NCBI GenBank assembly: GCA_011392765.1
Contig: WYCW01000002.1
Location: forward strand, 280,917 to 344,916
Length of the DNA stretch: 64,000 bases
Source of the DNA: Candidatus Thiosymbion ectosymbiont of Catanema sp. Cochon2018
GTDB lineage: Bacteria; Pseudomonadota; Gammaproteobacteria; Chromatiales; Chromatiaceae
Direction: 5' to 3'
In this document: piece by piece, positions 52,589 to 60,774 of the stretch
How the letters are laid out: the number at the start of each line of letters is the position of its first letter
Numbering within the stretch: position 1 is the stretch's first letter
Translations under genes and position numbers: made by a program
Notes under the pieces: model-generated
What the model saw: the letters and a program-made list of their open reading frames with translations, nothing else
Databases searched by the model: none
Told to the model about the DNA's origin: nothing

Positions 52589-54052
52589 CTAGTTTACTGT
52601 ACCTTTCTTTTCAGCATATTCCAAAGCAGATTTTATGTAGCTCAGAGCCTTCTCTCCATACCAATCTTTATCCTGATATTCTATCGCATATATGTAGGCC
52701 AATCTATTTTTCTGGATTGCTTCTTGTTTGCGATACCGTTTCAAGAGCTTCTCTCTCGTTTTTAGGCAGTCATTCGATGGACGAGCGCCTGTTTTACAAA
52801 GATTACGAGATGCGACTTTTTTCTCAAATGCTTGAATAGCGCGTAGACGATCCTCTTGAAATTCGACGGTGTACCATTTGGGATATTTGGCCTTTTCTTG
52901 CAAGTAAATGATCAACTGTAGATAGTTGAAGTCATACGCAAACTTCTTGTAGATTTCGGAATCCTCCTTATCGAAGGGAACCCGTCCCTGGTTTTGGTTA
53001 ATTTTTTCTCCTAGAAGAACATTCATTGTGCCTTCATAATTTCCTATTGCATCCATCATCAGGGCCAAAAACATTCGAGGCACGACTGTTTGGTCAAGAT
53101 CTTCAGCCTTCGAGAATTCCTCAGGCCAATTGGCCTTGGTTGAAGCCATAGTGCTTTGGAGATCAGGACATAATCCGAGATTTGCTTTTTTGTCATCTTC
53201 ATTCATAATTCTTTCATGGAATTTGGCCAAGCGTGTCCACATTTTCGACATCGCGTCCGGAAAATTAGATAGTGTGCTCAGATCTCTATCAGGATATTCT
53301 TGTGCGATCCGCAGAGTTCCCATTAAGGCTGATGCAGGCATGGACAGCTCATGAGTGAGTTCTCTATATTCAAAATGCTTGTTAAGATCCTGAAGACACG
53401 TAGCCAGAGGTCCCCAGAACCTCTGAGTGAACACTCGAGCCAGTTCACGCTCATCAAGCGCAGTTCGGTATTCCTCTGGAAATAGCTTATAGAAAGAGAT
53501 GTCCTTCTTGATTATGGGTTCAAACTTCTCCAGGAATAAGACACGCAAATCTTTTATGGCGGCAGCACGGATCCGTGGTTCCGAGAATGATAGCTTTCTG
53601 CGGTCTACTGATGCAGCTTCCTCCAAAACCCTCAGTTTAATAGATGCAATAGGTGTTTCAATGCTGGTAACAACCCCGGTCAACGCAACTGAACCTAATA
53701 CGACATAGAGGGTAGGATGTTTTAATAGATCCAAAGCATCGGTGTGATTTTTCCGAGGAAACACACGATGTAATGCATCGAAAATTAACACCCCTGAAAG
53801 CACGCCCAATAAAAACATGAGTGTGAATTCACCAGCAACTCGGCGCATCAGCCTTGGAAAGCTAAGATTCGACGGCTCTCCCATGATTTCAGCTGCTAAA
53901 ACAGCTATTGCTACCAGAAGTAGCAAAACGCCAACAACGAGAAAAACGATCTGTCGCTTGGAGAGGGGAGCCCGGAATCCAGTTGACTCAAAAAACACCG
54001 AGCATAAAAGGAAAACTCCCAAAGTTGTAACGAGGTAGATAGTTATTAGCAT
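52589..54052 (-). CDS. Multi-pass membrane protein with C-terminal TPR-like region, AT-rich
   Basis: A 487-residue product. Four or five membrane helices near the N-terminus (LITIYLVTTLGVFLLCSVFF; IVFLVVGVLLLLVAIAVLAA; FTLMFLLGVLSGVLIFDALH; LYVVLGSVALTGVVTSIETP), then a long soluble helical region that ends in TPR-like helices (YLQLIIYLQEKAKYPKWYTV; EKALSYIKSALEYAEKK). Function unknown. ATG 54052 is preferred to an upstream start at 54154. Base composition is clearly lower in GC than in adjacent genes, pointing to transfer. The TAG at 52589 is followed by 79 further in-frame codons of TPR sequence. Confidence 0.65.
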   Translation of the reverse strand: MLITIYLVTTLGVFLLCSVFFESTGFRAPLSKRQIVFLVVGVLLLLVAIAVLAAEIMGEPSNLSFPRLMRRVAGEFTLMFLLGVLSGVLIFDALHRVFPRKNHTDALDLLKHPTLYVVLGSVALTGVVTSIETPIASIKLRVLEEAASVDRRKLSFSEPRIRAAAIKDLRVLFLEKFEPIIKKDISFYKLFPEEYRTALDERELARVFTQRFWGPLATCLQDLNKHFEYRELTHELSMPASALMGTLRIAQEYPDRDLSTLSNFPDAMSKMWTRLAKFHERIMNEDDKKANLGLCPDLQSTMASTKANWPEEFSKAEDLDQTVVPRMFLALMMDAIGNYEGTMNVLLGEKINQNQGRVPFDKEDSEIYKKFAYDFNYLQLIIYLQEKAKYPKWYTVEFQEDRLRAIQAFEKKVASRNLCKTGARPSNDCLKTREKLLKRYRKQEAIQKNRLAYIYAIEYQDKDWYGEKALSYIKSALEYAEKKGTVN

Positions 54053-54147
54053 AATGGCGACCTCAAAAAAACAAACCGCTGCCGTAGCAGCGGTTGTTTC
54101 ATCAAATTCGACCCAGCAACTCTGTAGCCTGAAGAATATACCGGATG

Positions 54148-54279
54148 TTAGCAAAGGGTATTGGCAAATGGAGATGCAGGGTCAATTGGATCTCCTGCCA
54201 CGGCCGCGAACGACAGGGTGGAAAACGTGAGAACTACTCCGAGAAGTAGGGTAGCTCGTTTAATGTTTCTTGGCTTCAT
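54148..54279 (-). CDS. Short secreted peptide (43 residues)
   Basis: ATG 54279 with GGAG 8 bases upstream: MKPRNIKRATLLLGVVLTFS, TLSFAAVAGDPIDPASPFAN, TLC. A good signal peptide (basic start, hydrophobic LLLGVVLTFSTLSFA, AVA cut) leaves a mature piece of about 15 residues with a terminal Cys. It lies about 95 bases upstream of the TPR membrane protein on the same strand and may be its partner. Coding status rests on the RBS and signal peptide only. Confidence 0.45.
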   Translation of the reverse strand: MKPRNIKRATLLLGVVLTFSTLSFAAVAGDPIDPASPFANTLC

Positions 54280-54835
54280 GGATATCTCCGTTCTTTTGCA
54301 CAATCTGCTTTACACTACAAACAACCGTACCCTCTGCCGAAGGAAGGTGTCGCAAAAGCCCGTAGTTGGATAGCGCCATGCCCAACGTGGTGTGGGACAC
54401 GCCACCATCCCTTGATGCGGTTCGCCGCCGTCCCTGGCAGCTCACCGTATCCTACGGAGGGCGTCATCTTTTGCGACCCCCTCCGAAGCGGAGAGGCTTT
54501 ATTACTAATTATACTATAGCAGCTTCGGTAAGGGTAAGGTGTTATGACTGACGCAACCAAGCGTTGTGCCGTTTGAATATGCTTACAATATGGGAATGCC
54601 GGGCATGCATGGGACCATCCCCGCCAATGATTTGTCGCAAAGACTACGTGTCCGAATGCCTTTGCCTTTTCTTATCTTAAGAGGCTGTCTAAAAACTAAC
54701 ACCTTGATTTAAAAATGAAAAATTCTTCGTGTCTTCGTGGCTTTGTGTGAGAAATGAAGCACATCACACAAAGGCACAAAGCCACAAAGGGGTACTAAGA
54801 GACTGTCTTTTTAGACAGACTCTAAGGCTAGCTGT
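54280..54835. repeat. Repeat-filled region upstream of nifEN, including an element at 54680-54826
   Basis: 54343-54487: inverted ends 'gaaggtgtcgcaaaagcccg' and 'cttttgcgaccccctccg' around a 'gatgcggttcgccgcc' unit. 54680-54826: GAGGCTGTCT-family element with a central hairpin ('cttcgtggctttgtgtgaga' / 'cacacaaaggcacaaagcc'), ending 10 bases before the nif promoter. A TGT-N10-ACG at 54633-54648 is one base off a NifA upstream activator site; it is weak evidence. No gene. Confidence 0.55.
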
Positions 54836-54850
54836 TGGCACGGGTCCTGC
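54836..54850 (+). promoter_or_regulatory. Sigma-54-type (-24/-12) promoter of nifEN
   Basis: TGGCAC-gggtc-CTGC has the required GG-N10-GC spacing; consensus is TGGCAC-N5-TTGC, so one base differs. Transcription would start near 54862, about 25 bases before the ATG at 54887, which also argues for that start over 54851. nif genes are normally driven by sigma-54 with NifA. The insertion element ending at 54826 may have separated this promoter from its activator sites. Confidence 0.7.
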
Positions 54851-54886
54851 ATGAATGTCTCCGAAGCAAGAAGCCGAGGGGCGTCC

Positions 54887-57751
54887 ATGAAGCGGAAAGA
54901 CATTGCCGTACTGCTCGACGAGCCGGTTTGCACCCACCACCCTAAGCAGGAAAAATCCGGCTGCGCCAAGCCGAAGCCGGGCGCCACCGCCGGCGGTTGT
55001 GCCTTCGATGGCGCGCAGATCGCCTTATTACCCATCGCCGATGTGGCCCATATCGTCCACGGCTCCATCGCCTGCGCCGGTAACTCCTGGGACAACCGGG
55101 GTACCAGATCCTCCGGACCCGCGCTGTACCGGATCGGTATGACTACGGACCTCACCGAGCAGGACGTGGTGATGGGGAGAAGTGAAAAACGGCTCTTGCA
55201 TGCCATCCGGCAGGCCATCGACGGCTACCACCCGGCAGCGGTCTTCGTCTACAACACCTGCGTCCCGGCCCTGATCGGTGACGACCTGGAAGCCGTGTGT
55301 AAGGAGGCGCAACGCCGCTGGGGTACGCCGGTGGTGCCGGTGGACGGCGCCGGCTTCTACGGCACCAAGAACCTGGGCAACCGCATCGCCGGGGAGGCCA
55401 TGGTCAGGTATGTGTGCGGCGGGCGGGAGCCGGACCCGCTGCCGGCGGGTATTGAACGACCGGGTTTTAAAGTCCACGCCGTGAGCCTGATCGGCGAGTA
55501 CAACATCGCCGGTGAGCTCTGGCATGTGCTGCCCCTGCTGGATGAGCTGGGACTGCGGGTGCTGTGTGCATTGTCGGGCGACGCCCGCTTCCGGGAGGTG
55601 CAGACCATGCACCGCTCGGAGGTCAATATGATGGTCTGCTCCAAGGCCATGCTCAATGTGGCGCGCAGATTGGAGGAGACCTTCGGGACCCCCTGGTTCG
55701 AGGGCAGCTTCTATGGGGTGCAGGATGTCTCCCAGGCCCTGCGCGATTTCGCCCGTCTGATCGGCGATCCTGACCTGAGCGAGCGCACCGAGCGGCTGAT
55801 CGCCCGTGAGGAGGCCCGCATCGATGCCGCCCTCGCTCCCTGGCGAGAGAGATTGGCCGGGCGCAAGGCGCTGCTCTATACGGGGGGCGTAAAATCCTGG
55901 TCCATCATCGCCGCGCTGCAGGATCTGGGGATGAGGGTAGTTGCCACCGGGACCAAAAAATCCACGGGAGACGACAAGGCCCGCATCCGCGCGCTCATGG
56001 GTCAGGATGCAATGATGATCGAGGACGGCAATCCCCGCGCCTTACTCGAGATCGTGCACGCGCACCAGGTCGATGTGCTGGTTGCCGGCGGGCGCAACAT
56101 GTACACGGCGCTCAAGGCGCGCATCCCTTTTTTAGACATCAACCAGGAGCGTGACTTCGGCTACGCGGGATACACCGGCATGTTGGAATTGGCCCGCCAG
56201 CTGTGTCTGACCATCGAGAGCCCGGTGTGGGCGGCGGTACGCCGGCCGGCGCCCTGGAATCGAGGGTCTGCAACAAAGCATGGGACTGAAACGGCGCCGC
56301 ACCCCGTCCGGGACGCCCCCATGGCCGAGATCGTCAAACGCAGGAAGGCTTTGTCCATCAATCCGCTCAAGGCGAGTCCCACCATCGGGGCCGCCCTGGC
56401 CTTTCTCGGCTTCCGCCGCTCTATCCCCATGCTGCACGGTTCCCAGGGTTGCGCGGCCTTCGGCAAGGTATTTTTTGTGCGCCATTTCCGCGAGCCCATC
56501 CCCCTCCAGACCACGGCCATGGACCAGGCCAGCGCCGTGATGGGTGCGAACGAGAACCTGGTCGAGGGACTCAAGACCCTCTGCGAAAAACACGCCCCCG
56601 AACTCATCGGGGTACCTACCACGGGACTCACGGAGACCCAGGGTACGGACATCCACATGGCCGTGCGCATGTTCCGGGACCGCTATCCCCGATTCGACGC
56701 TATTCCGGTGGTGCCGGTGGGGACGCCGGATTTCACCGGCTCGCTGGAGTCCGGCTATGCCCTGGCGGTTGAGGCCGTTATTGGGCAGCTGGTGCCCTGG
56801 GCGGACGCCGCCGGGACCCGACCGGGTAGGTACCCGCGCCAGGTCAATGTGCTGGCGGGTGCTCACCTGACCCCCGGTGACCTGGAGCATCTCAAGGACC
56901 TGATCGAGCTGTTTGGCTTGCATCCGATTGTACTGCCGGACCTGTCCGATTCCCTGGACGGCCACTTGACCGAGCAGGATTTCAGCCCCTTGACGGTAGG
57001 TGGTACCCAGGTAGGGGACCTGGCAGTCCTCGGCGATTCGGCGGCGACGCTCGTGGTCGGTACCTCCCTGGACGCCGCCGCGGATCTGCTGGCCGAGCGC
57101 ACCGGGGTGCCGGACGCCCGGTTCCCCCACCTGATGGGACTCGCGGCCGTGGATGCCTTGATAATCGAGCTGGCGCGAATCTCCGGCGCGCCCGTACCGG
57201 CGCGGATCGAGCGCCACCGCGCCCAGCTCCTGGACGCCATGCTGGACGCCCATTTCATGCTCGGCAGCTCCCGCTTTGCCCTGGCCGCTGATGCGGACTT
57301 GTTGATCGGCTTCAGTGATCTGTTGGCATCCCTGGGGGCGGAGACGGTCACCGCCGTGGCGCCCACCAATACGGCCTCCTTGGCGCAGGTCCGTACCGCC
57401 AAGGTCGAGATCGGGGACCTGGAAGACCTCGAGCGTACCGCCCGCGAGCGTGGCGCCGAGGTGCTGATCGGCAACTCCCACGCCGCTCACACGGCCGAGC
57501 GCCTGGGTATTCCTCTGCTGCGCGCGGGCTTTCCCCTCTACGACCAGGTGGGTGGCTATCAGCACCTCCGGATCGGCTACCAGGGCACCCGCCAAACCCT
57601 GTTCGAGCTGGCCAATCTCCTGCTGTCCCTCGAAAAGGGCGAGATCCGTCCCTATCGCTCGCGCCTATCCCCAAAATCGGAGAAGGGGTGGAAGGAAGGG
57701 GACACACAGGCGACCTGCAACTCGGAAGCCGTCGCAAAGGAAGCGGCCTAG
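54887..57751 (+). CDS. nifEN: Fused NifE-NifN, FeMo-cofactor scaffold
   Basis: A 954-residue single polypeptide. NifE part (1 to about 460): [101 protein letters not shown] linker of about 30 residues joins the NifN part (from about 475: [56 protein letters not shown]). NifEN accepts the NifB cofactor and matures FeMo-co for nitrogenase. Fused forms are known from several sulfur bacteria and cyanobacteria. ATG 54887 fits the NifE family start and the promoter. The TAG stop lies in CTAG at the junction with a dispersed repeat. Confidence 0.93.
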   Translation: MKRKDIAVLLDEPVCTHHPKQEKSGCAKPKPGATAGGCAFDGAQIALLPIADVAHIVHGSIACAGNSWDNRGTRSSGPALYRIGMTTDLTEQDVVMGRSEKRLLHAIRQAIDGYHPAAVFVYNTCVPALIGDDLEAVCKEAQRRWGTPVVPVDGAGFYGTKNLGNRIAGEAMVRYVCGGREPDPLPAGIERPGFKVHAVSLIGEYNIAGELWHVLPLLDELGLRVLCALSGDARFREVQTMHRSEVNMMVCSKAMLNVARRLEETFGTPWFEGSFYGVQDVSQALRDFARLIGDPDLSERTERLIAREEARIDAALAPWRERLAGRKALLYTGGVKSWSIIAALQDLGMRVVATGTKKSTGDDKARIRALMGQDAMMIEDGNPRALLEIVHAHQVDVLVAGGRNMYTALKARIPFLDINQERDFGYAGYTGMLELARQLCLTIESPVWAAVRRPAPWNRGSATKHGTETAPHPVRDAPMAEIVKRRKALSINPLKASPTIGAALAFLGFRRSIPMLHGSQGCAAFGKVFFVRHFREPIPLQTTAMDQASAVMGANENLVEGLKTLCEKHAPELIGVPTTGLTETQGTDIHMAVRMFRDRYPRFDAIPVVPVGTPDFTGSLESGYALAVEAVIGQLVPWADAAGTRPGRYPRQVNVLAGAHLTPGDLEHLKDLIELFGLHPIVLPDLSDSLDGHLTEQDFSPLTVGGTQVGDLAVLGDSAATLVVGTSLDAAADLLAERTGVPDARFPHLMGLAAVDALIIELARISGAPVPARIERHRAQLLDAMLDAHFMLGSSRFALAADADLLIGFSDLLASLGAETVTAVAPTNTASLAQVRTAKVEIGDLEDLERTARERGAEVLIGNSHAAHTAERLGIPLLRAGFPLYDQVGGYQHLRIGYQGTRQTLFELANLLLSLEKGEIRPYRSRLSPKSEKGWKEGDTQATCNSEAVAKEAA

Positions 57752-58086
57752 GATCCTTGACGGACCCGCAACTTTACAAATGAGTCGAGTTTTTGCACTG
57801 CACAAAAAATTCATGCCTTACCAGTCTTAAGACGAAGCCTCACTTGCAGGGTACGAGTCGTTGCGACCTCTCTTTATTCACCACAGAGAACACAGAGTGC
57901 ACAGAGAATCAGACGCCATCGCGTGTAACGCCATCGAGTAAGACGGCAGACATTGAAATTGATCAATCAACCGCATTCCACTTGGGCTAATCGCATTCCA
58001 TCTCTGTGTGCTCTGTGTCCTCTGTGGTTAAAAAGAATTCACGCCTTGTCGGTCTGAGGTGCAGCCTCGCTAGGAGTAGAACAACC
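57749..58086. repeat. Repeats between nifEN and the nif ferredoxin
   Basis: 57749-57806 is a copy of the 'ctaggatccttgagggacc...gagtcaagttt.tgcactgcaca' repeat, its first bases forming the nifEN stop codon. A hairpin with arms 'accacagagaacacagagtg' and 'gtgtgctctgtgtcctctgtggt' spans about 57880-58025. A 'ccttgtcggtctgaggtgca' REP unit ends at 58075. No gene; the ferredoxin RBS region follows. Confidence 0.55.
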
Positions 58087-58410
58087 ATGAATCCCATCAC
58101 CGGTGTCACCCGCGGCGGGGCGGAATGGATTCCCGCCTTCATTACCGACCTCAATCAGGCCACCTGCATCGGCTGCGGACGCTGCTTCAAGGTGTGTCCG
58201 CGGGATGTCTTCGAGATTGTGGATCGGGAAGACCTCGATTTGGATGAAGACGACTACGACGACGATTACAGCGATGACGACGACTTCTCCGACGACACCA
58301 GCATGGTCATGAGTCTGCAGGACCCGATGGACTGTATCGGCTGTGAGGCGTGCTCACGGGTCTGCCCCAAGAAATGCCTCAGCCACGAACCCCAGCCGGT
58401 CGCTGCCTAG
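58087..58410 (+). CDS. fdxB: Nif-specific ferredoxin III with acidic insertion
   Basis: A 107-residue protein with two 4Fe-4S motifs, CIGCGRCFKVCPRDV and CIGCEACSRVCPKKC, and the family start MNPITGVTRGGAEWIPAFIT. It probably donates electrons to nitrogenase or to cofactor assembly. Between the motifs an acidic stretch (DLDLDEDDYDDDYSDDDDFS), longer and more acidic than I expect for the family, has been inserted or expanded. ATG 58087. Confidence 0.88.
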   Translation: MNPITGVTRGGAEWIPAFITDLNQATCIGCGRCFKVCPRDVFEIVDREDLDLDEDDYDDDYSDDDDFSDDTSMVMSLQDPMDCIGCEACSRVCPKKCLSHEPQPVAA

Positions 58411-58791
58411 TACGGTAGTGCCGATAATATGGAATCGTTTTTTGCCGCAAATGAACGCGAATAAACGCAAATTGGTCGCAAAAGTCACATAATCTTTTCT
58501 ATCCGCAGATTACGCAGATTCTCGCAGATTTAATCGGAATTTCGATCCCGGGTAGTGGCTAAATTTTAAGTGATGAAGTCTGCTGGCCCCTACCCCGTCA
58601 TTCCGGCAGGGATTGCCGGAATCCAGGCGCCAGGGATGGCAAAAGTAGTGGGGGTCGAATCGTTAAGTCGCACAACCATGTCACTTTGAATTTAACCACT
58701 ACCAAAAAATAATCTGCGTAATCTGCGGATAGATTGAAGCGATCGACTCGTTTTTCCCATACTCAATCCAAGCCTCGGCGGTTCCGCATTA
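58411..58791. repeat. Gene-free stretch with a GGTAGTGG-family MITE at 58551-58703
   Basis: Left part: 'tgccgcaaatgaacgcgaat' hairpin-type sequence and 'ctatccgcagattacgcaga', which has its inverse at 58711-58733 ('ctgcgtaatctgcggatag'). The MITE runs from 'ggtagtggctaaattttaag' to 'tttgaatttaaccactacc'. So the MITE sits inside another inverted repeat. A sigma-54 promoter for nifV was not found. Confidence 0.6.
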
Positions 58792-59946
58792 ATGCAGCAC
58801 AAATCCGCAAAAGTTACCATCAACGACACCACCCTTCGGGATGGCGAGCAGTCGGCCGGCGTAGCTTTTTCACTGGACGAAAAGCTCGCGATCGCCCGTG
58901 GTCTGGCCGATCGCGGCGTTCCCGAGCTGGAGGTAGGCATTCCCGCGATGGGCGCGGACGAACGCGCGGGGATTCGAGCGGTCGCGGAGTTGGGGCTCCC
59001 GGCCCGCCTGATGGTCTGGGCCCGCATGTCTGCCGGGGACATCGACCAGTGCCGTGACCTCGGGGTCGATATGGTCGACCTCTCGCTGCCGGTGTCGGAT
59101 CAGCACCTCACCCGCAAGCTCGGCAAGGATCGGCCCTGGGCCCTGGAACAGATCCGACGCCTGGTACCGGTGGCTCGGGAATTGGGGTTGGCCGTCTGTG
59201 TCGGCGCCGAGGATGCATCCCGGGCGGACCCCGCGTTTCTCCGGCAGGTGGCCGAGACGACCCAGGAATCGGGCGCCCGGCGGCTTCGGTTTGCTGACAC
59301 CATCGGTCTGCTGGACCCCTTCTCGACCTGTGCGCGCATCCGCGACTTGACCGGAGTCTGCGACCTCGAGATCGAGATGCATGCCCACGACGACCTGGGG
59401 CTCGCGACGGCCAACACCTTGGCGGCAGTGCGCGGCGGCGCCACCCATGTGAACACCACAGTACACGGCCTCGGGGAGCGGGCCGGAAATGCCGCCCTGG
59501 AAGAAGTCGTGATGGGTCTGAAATATCTGCACGGAGTGGCTACCGGCGTGGACCTCTCGGATTTCGACGAGCTGTCGCGCCTGGTCGCCACCGCTTCGGG
59601 CAAACCGGTCGCCTGGCACAAAAGCCTGGTCGGGGACGGCGCCTTTACCCACGAGGCGGGGATCCACGTGGACGGCCTGCTCAAGGACCCCCGCAACTAC
59701 CAGGGCATCGACCCGGCCGAGCTGGGTCGGGAGCACCGCCTGGTGCTGGGCAAGCATTCGGGCAAGGGAGCCGTGCGCCGGGTCTATGCGGAGCTGCTGG
59801 ACCTGGAGCTGGAACCGGAGCAAGCCGAGCAGGTATTGTCCCTGCTTCGTCGCTTCGTAACCGGGGCCAAGCGCACACCGCATCTCCCCGACTTGCGGCG
59901 CTTCCTCGCCCAGATCGATCACCCTCAGGCAAGCCCGGTCCACTAG
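58792..59946 (+). CDS. nifV: Homocitrate synthase
   Basis: A 384-residue enzyme of the isopropylmalate synthase fold that condenses acetyl-CoA and 2-oxoglutarate to homocitrate, the organic ligand of FeMo-co. Motifs: INDTTLRDGEQSAGVAFSLD, EIEMHAHDDLGLATANTLAA, NTTVHGLGERAGNAALEEVV, AFTHEAGIHVDGLLKDPRNY, VLGKHSGKGAV. ATG 58792. The terminal TAG is again the CTAG of a dispersed repeat (ggattccttgaggg). Confidence 0.93.
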   Translation: MQHKSAKVTINDTTLRDGEQSAGVAFSLDEKLAIARGLADRGVPELEVGIPAMGADERAGIRAVAELGLPARLMVWARMSAGDIDQCRDLGVDMVDLSLPVSDQHLTRKLGKDRPWALEQIRRLVPVARELGLAVCVGAEDASRADPAFLRQVAETTQESGARRLRFADTIGLLDPFSTCARIRDLTGVCDLEIEMHAHDDLGLATANTLAAVRGGATHVNTTVHGLGERAGNAALEEVVMGLKYLHGVATGVDLSDFDELSRLVATASGKPVAWHKSLVGDGAFTHEAGIHVDGLLKDPRNYQGIDPAELGREHRLVLGKHSGKGAVRRVYAELLDLELEPEQAEQVLSLLRRFVTGAKRTPHLPDLRRFLAQIDHPQASPVH

Positions 59947-60169
59947 GATTCCTTGAGGGACCTGCATCTTTACAAATGAGTCAAGTTTGTACACTGCACA
60001 AAAATAGTTCTGCCTCTTGTTGGGCAGGAATCGCAAACCCTTTGAACCACGGATGGACACGGATAAACACGGATTGTGATCCGTGTTTATCCGTGTCTGC
60101 CTCCGTGGTTCTTCGGTGCGGTTGGTCACGCCTCGTCGGTCTGAGGCGAAGCCTCGCTAGGTGCGGATA
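59944..60169. repeat. Three repeat units between nifV and the TPR gene
   Basis: 59944-60003: 'ctaggattccttgagggacc' repeat ending 'cactgcaca'. 60043-60113: hairpin 'aaccacggatggacacggat' and inverse. 60127-60160: REP unit 'cctcgtcggtctgaggcgaa' ending CTAG. All three are also found at other positions in the window. Confidence 0.65.
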
Positions 60170-60712
60170 ATGGATCTACTGGATTTCGACGCCAAGGAAA
60201 TGTATTTCGAGCAGCCGCTGAGCCCGCAGGCCGAAAAGCTGATTGCGGAAGCGGCACGGCAATACGGCGAGGAGACAGCGGAGCACAGCCTGTTACATGC
60301 CTATTTCCTGGAACCCGAGCATCTGACCGTACTCGTTGCCCTGTACCGCTATTTCTTCTATCGCCACCGCTACCCGGAGGCCCTCATCGTTGCCGATCGG
60401 GCCATCGCCGTGACGGCAACCCAACTGGGATTGTCCACCGATTGGCGCACCCTATCCAAGGGGGACCTCGAACGTGCCGTATCGGTATCCATGACCCTGA
60501 CCCGCTTCCTGCTCTGGGCGCTAAAAGGCTCGGGATATCTCAAGCTGCGCCTGGACGATGCCCAGAGGGCCCTGGAACGGTTCGAGAAGGTCATGGAAAT
60601 GGACACCAGCGACCGGTTTGGTATGCAGGAGTTACTCGAGCTCGCACGCGCGAAGGTCGAAGAGGGACAGATCCGAACCGTCGGGGACAAAGCGACTTGT
60701 CCGGCAAACTGA
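60170..60712 (+). CDS. TPR-like protein of nif clusters
   Basis: A 180-residue helical protein: MDLLDFDAKEMYFEQPLSPQ, YFLEPEHLTVLVALYRYFFY, RHRYPEALIVADRAIAVTAT, and a second repeat LRLDDAQRALERFEKVMEMD. The helix pairs look like tetratricopeptide repeats. Similar small TPR proteins are found in nif gene clusters of gammaproteobacteria without an assigned function. ATG 60170 is preferred to a GTG at 60161. An IS element separates it from nifW. Confidence 0.7.
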   Translation: MDLLDFDAKEMYFEQPLSPQAEKLIAEAARQYGEETAEHSLLHAYFLEPEHLTVLVALYRYFFYRHRYPEALIVADRAIAVTATQLGLSTDWRTLSKGDLERAVSVSMTLTRFLLWALKGSGYLKLRLDDAQRALERFEKVMEMDTSDRFGMQELLELARAKVEEGQIRTVGDKATCPAN

Positions 60713-60774
60713 GTATCATCAAGTCTCGCAGGGAGCGGTTAAGGTTTAAGTGGAAACATAGCCAATCGCAATTG

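Noticed and set aside
2137-52591. A genome-wide reassignment of TAG (for example pyrrolysine as in some worm symbionts).
   Set aside because: TAG terminates many clear core genes here (nusB, bamD, pdxS, nifEN, nifV, hdrB, ferredoxin) at the expected family length. I kept only the weaker idea of local readthrough as a question.
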